Shown piece after piece: positions 59,970-64,000 of a stretch of DNA of 64,000 bases. A model generated the notes under the pieces. The model saw nothing but the letters and a program-made list of their open reading frames with translations, did no database searches and was not told the origin of the DNA. The stretch covers positions 34,340,598 through 34,404,597 of the forward strand of contig NC_069138.1 in the NCBI RefSeq assembly GCF_026914265.1, given 5' to 3'. The translations under genes were made by a program, and so were the position numbers. Source of the DNA: Mya arenaria. Its lineage: Eukaryota > Mollusca > Bivalvia > Myida > Myidae. Numbering within the stretch: position 1 is the stretch's first letter; every line of letters starts with the position of its first letter.

Positions 59970-61612
59970 TATGCCCCCCTTAGAAGAAGAGGGGTATATT
60001 GCTTTGCACAGGCATGTCGGTATGTCGGTCGGTCGGTCCGTCGGTAGACCAAAGCTTGTCCGAGTGATAACTCAACAATTCCTGGATGTATGGTCATCAT
60101 ACTTGACATGGAGGTTGGGCCTGACCAGTAGATGACCCCTATGGCTTTGGGGGTCATTGGGCCAAAGGTCAAGGTCACTGTGATCTTGAATGGTAAAAGG
60201 TTGTTCTAGTGATAACTCGACATAGCCTGCACCCATGGCCCTCATACTTAACATGAAGGTTGGGCCTGTCCAGTAGATGATCCCTATTGATTTAAGGGCA
60301 CATCGGGTCAAAGGTCAAGGTCACTGTGACCTTTAATGTTAAATAATTTTAAAGCTTGTCCGAATGATAACTCAACAATGCCTAGACCTATGGTCATCAA
60401 ACTTGATATGGATGTTGGGCCTGACCAATAGATGACCCCTATTGTTTTTGGGGGTCATCGGGCCAAAGGTCATGGTCACAGTGACCTTAAATGGTAAAAG
60501 GTTGTCTGAGTGATAAATTGACAATGCCTGCACCCATGGCCCTCATACTTGACATGGAGGTTGGGCCTGACCAGTAGATGACCCCTATTTTTTGGGGGAT
60601 CATCGGGCCAAAGGTCAAAGTCACAGTGATCTTGAATGGTAAAAGGTTGTCTGTGTGATAACTCAACAATGCCTGCTCCTATGGCCCTCATACTTGACAT
60701 GGAGGTTGGGCCTGACCAGTAGATGACCCCTATTGTTTTTGGGGGTCATCGGGCCAAAGGTCAAGGTCACAGTGATCTTGAATGGTAAAAGGTTGTCCGA
60801 ATGATAATTCAACAATGCCTGCACCCATGGCCCTCAAACTTGACTTGGACGTTGAGCCTGACCAGTACATGACCCCTATTGATTTTAGGGGTCAAAGGTC
60901 AAGGTCACAGTGACCTGAAAGTAAACCCGACAATTCCTGGACCTATGGTCATCAAACTTGACATGAAGGGTGGGCCTGACCAGTATATGACCCCTCTTGA
61001 CTTTTGGGGTCATCGGGCCAAGGTCAAGGTCACAGTAACACTTAACACAAAAAAATCAACAAATTTTCTCCCAGTGATATCTCAACAATGCCTGAACCTA
61101 TGATCATCAAACTTGACATGGAAGTTGGGCCTGACCAGAAGATGACCCTTTTTGATTTTAGTAGTCATCGAGTCAAAGGTCAAGTTAACAGTGACCTTGA
61201 ATGCGAAAATGTTTCGAGTGATAACTCGACAATGCCTGCACCCATGGCTCTCAAACTCGACTTGATGTTGCGTCTGATCTGTACATGACCCCTTATGATT
61301 TTAGTGGTCACGGGTCAAAGGTCAAGGTCATAGTGACCTTGAACGAAAAAATCTTGTCTGTTTGATAACTTGTCAATGCCTGCATCCATGGCCCTCAAAC
61401 TTGACATTTAGATTTTTTGTGACCAGCTGATGACTCCTAAAAGGTCATGGTCCTAACACACTCTTTCCTCACACTTTGAATGGTCATAATCTTAAAACTG
61501 TCTCAACGGCATCCAATGTCAGTGACAATCCAGCTGTCATTTCGGTCCATGCATATTTCATTCAATTGTCCATATAATCCTGACAACATGGCGCTCAGGG
61601 GGGCATAATGTT
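59970..61612. mobile_element. pearl-like element with TATGCCCCCC ends and about ten 150-bp units
   Basis: Begins TTATGCCCCCCTT and ends GGGGGGCATAATG. Next to the left end is a (CGGT)n tract (60,019-60,052). Then come about nine or ten units of roughly 150 bp, each with GGTTGGGCCTGACCAGTAGA, TGACCCCTATT and GGTCAAGGTCACAGTGACCT (marker near 60,113; 60,261; 60,413; 60,562; 60,705; 60,850; 60,971; 61,124; 61,268). The final 150 bp is unique. Confidence 0.85.
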
Positions 61613-62843
61613 TGACAAACATCTCTTGTTATATCAAATGACCAGTGAAGTACTTAACTCAGGAAAATGATTTTAATTAGGAATTGACCAAAAAGATGTA
61701 TTATGAATACAGGCCCTCGTCTAACGATGTCTGGCTAATGTTAATTCCAGGGTATACATCCCCTGGGTCACTGCAGACTACCAATTTTACTGTGTAATTT
61801 GTTCATGTCTAACAAATAATAAGCTAATTCTCCTATAGCTCATGATACACAATTGTGTTAATGGGTGACGCCTGGTGACCTGATATTATTTGAAAGGGTA
61901 TTGCATGTGAAACACTACCATCGAAATCAAATTACCAAAAATACAATATACTTAAGTTATTTAAGTTTGTATTTTGCTGTTTATTTTAATTGATAGCGGA
62001 CATATTTAGCAATTTTTCAAGGCCAAACATTATTTTCTACTCAAATTTTACATTTTCTTTTCAGCACATAAAAGCATTTTTTTTTAAATGATACCAAAAA
62101 AAATATTAGTTCACAAGTCATCTTAAATGCCCATATTTGTGTATTGGATACCCTAGTTATGTAACTCTTTCTTTTGAAAGACCAAATAAAAGATAAGGTT
62201 GAAGTTTGCAGTAATTTTCTGACTTTGTTTACAACATAAAATTAGTTTATTATACAATTTCAGTGGACCTTTCAGCTACAGCTGCATACACATTTAATGG
62301 TTTACTTAATTGATGGAAAAGAGTCATTTTAACATAAACTGTTTGCAAATAATCACTGATGGGATAGTAGATAAAAAAGAAGTACTGTTGATTGATGCCC
62401 AAGTGTGCAAACATTAAGTAGATGCCAGAGGGGAAATTGAATATTTGTCAACTTCAAAGATTTTCTCCTATTTCACAACAATTGACAAGGTGTAATTTAT
62501 GTCAATTAAAGTTGAATTAGCTAAGCTTCGTGGACAGTGGGAATACACTTGAAAATGTCAATGTAGGCATAAAGATGTGAAAATTAACTGTGAATTGACA
62601 GGTAACCCATTCATTAAACAGTCTGCCCAATCTTGAAACTATTATTTTGTGGGTTTGTGTATTGCAAGTGATTGTGGTCAAACCTCTGGTCAGGGTTGCG
62701 TTCAGTTTGGTTGACCAGGGTCACCAGGTTCAGATTTCATGTCTTTGATGGTGGTCCCATCCGTCTAGCAGGTCTGTCTAGGCCTTCAGCTTATGTATTT
62801 GCTTAATACAGATCCTATAAGCTAGTGTTCATGCAGACCCCTT

Positions 62844-62995
62844 TTTCTCAAAACTTCTTAAGTCCCTTATAAAAGGAATAAGCTAACCTAATCTTTGGTT
62901 TTTCTATATTTTGGGTTATAATAACTTTTGTAAGATATGTTTTAGGCTTTAAATAGGAATTATCTTTATGTTGATTAAAATAAACCATTTTTAGC
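62844..62995 (+). mobile_element. half copy of the 42,653-42,893 MITE
   Basis: TTTCTCAAAACTTCTTAAGT, TTATAAAAGGAATAAGCT, then TTGATTAAAATAAACCATTT match the left part of the PRDM12 intron element. The right end is missing; a pearl-like element starts directly after. Confidence 0.7.
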
Positions 62996-62996
62996 T

Positions 62997-64000
62997 CGAC
63001 TATTCGAAGAATAAGGAGAGCTATACTACTCACCCAAGCGTCGGCGTCTGCGTCACCCCTTGGTTAAGATTTTGCATGCAAGCACACATAGGTAAATATC
63101 ACAGCAACTACTTGAGGTATTGCATTGGGACTTTATACAATGGTATCCAACCTACTTAATTAACCAAGTTAGATAACTCTAGTTTGCATTTAATGCAAAT
63201 AATAGGCCTTTATTATTTGACTTAGAAATTCCGGTTAAGGTTTTGCATGCAAGCACACATAGGTAATATCTCAGCAACTATGCTTGATGTATTGCATTGA
63301 GACTTTTTACAATGGTATTCAACCACCCAACCTGATTGAATAACCAAGTTAGATAACTGTATTTTGCAAATAATGGCCCTTTATTATTACACTTAAAAAT
63401 TCTGTTTAAATTTTGCATGTAGCCACACTTATGTTAATATCTCAGCACATCATGTATTGCATTGAAATCTAATTTAACAGTGATCCATGCATGTTTCGCC
63501 AAAACTTTTCAATCCTTACACTGAAAAGCGACGGAATAGTCGAGCATGCTGTCTCTGTGGTTATCAGAATGACAAACGTCATTGTTTGGGTGGGCGGCTG
63601 GGCAGCCGGATCGGCGTCAAACTCAGTCCTATGAAACTGGATAATTTCAGAAAGGGTTCACATATCTTGACCAAACTTGGTCTAAAGGAAGAGTTTATGG
63701 ATACCTTTCATGGGATTGCGTTTGGGGTCCCTTGAGTCAAGGTCAAGATCACTGTTACTAAAAAAAGAAAAATTGGTTGAAACTGAATAATGTTAGTTAG
63801 GGTTGACATATCTTGACCAAAATTAGTATAAAGGAAGAGTATATGGATACCTTTCATGGGATTGCTATGGGGTCCCTAGAATCAAGGTCAAGGTCACTGT
63901 TACTTAAAATAGAAAAACGGTAGAAACTGAATAACTTTAGTTAGGGTTGACATATCTTGACCCAACTTGGTATAAAGGAAGAGTTTATGGATACCTTTCA
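62997..64000 (+). mobile_element. tandem-repeat element starting GCTCGACTATTCGAAGAATA, runs off the edge
   Basis: A unique start (63,000-63,050) is followed by about three units near 170-180 bp (TTTTGCATGCAAGCACACAT at about 63,072, 63,241 and 63,411), then GTCGAGCATGCTGTCTC and a second array with a period near 135-160 bp (CATATCTTGACCAAACTTGG; GGATACCTTTCATGGGATTG) that continues to the window end. Confidence 0.75.

Larger units (their letters stand above)
51052..64000. other. probable large SLC27A intron, no exon recognised
   Basis: The SLC27A exon ending at 51,051 needs a downstream exon, but none with the fatty-acyl ATP-binding motif was found in the remaining 12.9 kb on the plus strand. 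The stretch is repeat-rich: MITE family B (two copies), a family D repeat, a 987-bp inverted-repeat element, a 69-bp minisatellite and pearl-like arrays. Plain AT-rich DNA fills the gaps. Confidence 0.55.

Noticed and set aside
59969..61288. Several 60-79-codon frames on both strands
   Set aside because: All lie in the 150-bp tandem units of a pearl-like element and repeat one another.
1..64000. CRISPR array, bacterial operon or viral genes
   Set aside because: Genes have spliceosomal introns and metazoan protein families; the tandem arrays lack short identical repeats with unique spacers.

Overview
The window looks like nuclear DNA from a bivalve mollusc. Genes are split by AT-rich introns with GT/AG borders. 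The proteins read as metazoan. The repeats include tandem arrays of about 140-160 bp next to (ACGG)n-type microsatellites, an architecture I recall from bivalve pearl-like elements. The species cannot be named from sequence alone.

Seven protein-coding genes can be assembled by hand, checking splice sites and reading phase. Left to right they are: (1) a copper transporter of the SLC31/CTR family, minus strand, exons 17,554 to 5,371, with its last transmembrane exons missing from the window; (2) a small secreted beta-microseminoprotein-like protein, plus, 18,635-20,640; (3) an NmrA-like NADPH-sensor protein (NMRAL1-like), plus, 25,659-27,738; (4) a GPI-anchored three-finger (Ly6/quiver-type) protein, plus, 29,267-30,879; (5) the R-SNARE VAMP4, plus, 32,300-38,077, with a probable 2.1-kb 3' UTR; (6) the PR-domain zinc-finger regulator PRDM12, minus, 46,192-41,964; (7) the first four coding exons of a fatty-acid transport protein/acyl-CoA synthetase (SLC27A), plus, 47,264-51,051. 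The catalytic half of gene 7 must lie beyond the right edge.

Genes 1/2 and 6/7 are head-to-head, each pair separated by about 1.1 kb. VAMP4 and PRDM12 are tail-to-tail. The genes belong to unrelated processes (metal uptake, secretion, redox sensing, neuronal regulation, Golgi trafficking, lipid uptake), so the window reads as ordinary gene-dense euchromatin and not a functional cluster.

The rest is introns and intergenic DNA full of non-autonomous repeats: foldback elements, MITEs with clear terminal inverted repeats, one pogo/Tigger-like deletion derivative, tRNA-derived SINE pieces, pearl-like tandem elements, a 69-bp minisatellite and trinucleotide microsatellites. I saw no reverse transcriptase, transposase, rRNA or CRISPR. 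The 13 kb from 51,052 to the right edge has no recognisable exon and is probably one large SLC27A intron. I found no clear new biological system. The best leads are the loss of one predicted disulfide pair in the microseminoprotein, the CTR intron flanked by two copies of one MITE, splice acceptors directly before the start codon in five genes, and the repeat families shared between introns.
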